Position numbers and translations under genes: made by a program. DNA of 16,188 bases from an uncultured Erythrobacter sp. Its GTDB lineage: Bacteria; Pseudomonadota; Alphaproteobacteria; Sphingomonadales; Sphingomonadaceae. Shown here piece by piece: positions 15,388 through 16,188 of this stretch. Numbering within the stretch: position 1 is the stretch's first letter; every line of letters begins with the position of its first letter. Location: NCBI GenBank assembly GCA_947258465.1, contig CAMYIQ010000286.1:1-16188 (forward strand), in the 5' to 3' direction. The notes below the pieces were generated by a model. It made no database searches. It saw nothing but the letters and a program-made list of their open reading frames with translations, and had not been told where the DNA came from.

Positions 15388-16188
15388 TCCAGGCCCCGAT
15401 AAGGCCAAGGTCGCCATCTTCGTATCCGGCAAGGGGACGAATATGGCGGCCTTGCTTTATGCCAGCCGCCTACCCGGCGCCGCCTACGAGATCGTGCTTG
15501 TCGCCGCCAATGACCCGGAAGCGGAGGCCCTGGCGCTGGCCGAGGCAGAGGGTGTTTCGACCTTTTCCCTCTCGCACAGAGGCACCGCCCGCGCGGAGCA
15601 TGACGCGGCGATGGAGCGGGCTGTGCTCGATGCGAACGCCCAATACATCGTACTGGCGGGTTACATGCGCATCCTGACGCCGGAATTGGTCAAGCGCTGG
15701 GACGGGCGGATACTCAACATCCATCCCTCGCTCTTGCCCAAATATCCCGGCCTCGACACCCATGCTCGCGCGATCCAGGCGGGCGACAGTCATGCCGGCG
15801 CAACCGTCCATCTGGTCACCGAGGAACTCGATGCGGGCGAGGCATTGGGCCAGGTCGAGGTCGCAATCTGGCCGAACGATTCTGCGGAAAAGCTCGCCAG
15901 CCGTGTCCGCGTGGCCGAACATCAGCTCTATTCGCGCGTGCTCTCGGACTACGTCTCTCGCGGGAACGATCCGGACTGGCTGTTGGAACGCGTTCGCGAA
16001 TACGCGCTCACCCTGCCCCGGACACATGAGCGCGAGAGCCACGGCGCGCCGGGCTTCCGCGTGGGAACCGAAAAATCGGGGAAGTTCTTCGCTTATTTCT
16101 CCGATCGGCACCACGGTACGCCGCATATCTGTCTGCTGGTGAAATGCTCGAGCCAGGACGAACTCGAAAACCTCGTCGAAACCCAGCC
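15380..16188 (+). CDS. purN: Phosphoribosylglycinamide formyltransferase fused to an MmcQ/YjbR-like domain, 3' end outside window
   Basis: The first 195 residues are GAR transformylase 1, which formylates GAR with 10-formyl-tetrahydrofolate in purine synthesis. The N-terminal loop is FVSGKGTNMAAL. The catalytic residues are N113, H115 (LNIHPSLLPK) and D151 (EELDAGEAL), with exactly the spacing of E. coli N106, H108 and D144. GDSHAGATVHLV lies between them. E. coli PurN ends near 212; here the frame has no stop and continues to the window edge. From about residue 200 the sequence (DPDWLLERVREYALTLP, then HGAPGFRVG and KFFAYFSD) resembles the MmcQ/YjbR family, a CyaY-like fold often labelled DNA-binding but of unknown role. 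The start is a TTG at 15380 overlapping the purM stop (TTGCCTGA); no ATG or GTG fits. At least 269 residues are present. Confidence 0.88.
   Translation, partial: MPDPGPDKAKVAIFVSGKGTNMAALLYASRLPGAAYEIVLVAANDPEAEALALAEAEGVSTFSLSHRGTARAEHDAAMERAVLDANAQYIVLAGYMRILTPELVKRWDGRILNIHPSLLPKYPGLDTHARAIQAGDSHAGATVHLVTEELDAGEALGQVEVAIWPNDSAEKLASRVRVAEHQLYSRVLSDYVSRGNDPDWLLERVREYALTLPRTHERESHGAPGFRVGTEKSGKFFAYFSDRHHGTPHICLLVKCSSQDELENLVETQ

Noticed and set aside
14209..15432. Upstream extension of the DUF2066 frame on the minus strand
   Set aside because: It runs antisense through purM. The signal peptide starting at 14208 marks the true N-terminus.

Overview
The window is a GC-rich, gene-dense chromosomal segment that looks like core genome of an alphaproteobacterium, most likely a sphingomonad of the Erythrobacteraceae type. 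This is inferred from several features together: an atpA-G-D-C block without F0 genes in view, a very short AtpC (85 aa), a DUF2794 protein, an HdaA-type DnaA/Hda protein beside a DUF2066 gene, and the pairing of purM with purN. I see no insertion sequence, phage gene, CRISPR array, tRNA or rRNA. The genes are ordinary housekeeping genes with some unusual small additions.

Layout. 1-3542 (+) is the distal F1 ATP synthase operon: the 3' part of atpA, atpG, a small predicted lipoprotein gene inserted between atpG and atpD, then atpD and atpC, closed by an intrinsic terminator at 3569-3599. 3695-7383 (+) carries a polytopic PMT/GT39-like membrane glycosyltransferase and an exported S9A prolyl-oligopeptidase-type serine peptidase. 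7517-7756 (+) is a small PilZ-domain protein. It converges, with 9 bp between stop codons, on a minus-strand pair: glmU and a downstream small HNH-type protein whose best start is a CTG overlapping the glmU stop. gph (+) diverges from glmU. Next comes an SDR dehydrogenase like the dehydrogenase unit of peroxisomal MFE-2, preceded by an operator-like dyad and followed by a terminator that can work in both directions.

11244-14208 (-) is one probable transcription unit, read DUF2066 > hdaA > cysE > DUF2794, with gaps of 12 and 26 bp and a TGATG overlap. It diverges from purM-purN (+). purM and purN overlap, and purN starts with TTG. purN does not stop at the usual end of GAR transformylase but continues in frame into an MmcQ/YjbR-like domain that runs off the window.

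Functional links. The atp genes encode the catalytic head of ATP synthase. glmU feeds UDP-GlcNAc to envelope synthesis. purM/purN are consecutive purine-synthesis genes (not consecutive steps) and lie opposite the replication-initiation regulator hdaA. The points most worth a second look are the purN fusion, the lipoprotein gene inside the atp operon, the CTG-started HNH gene and the dyad upstream of the SDR gene.
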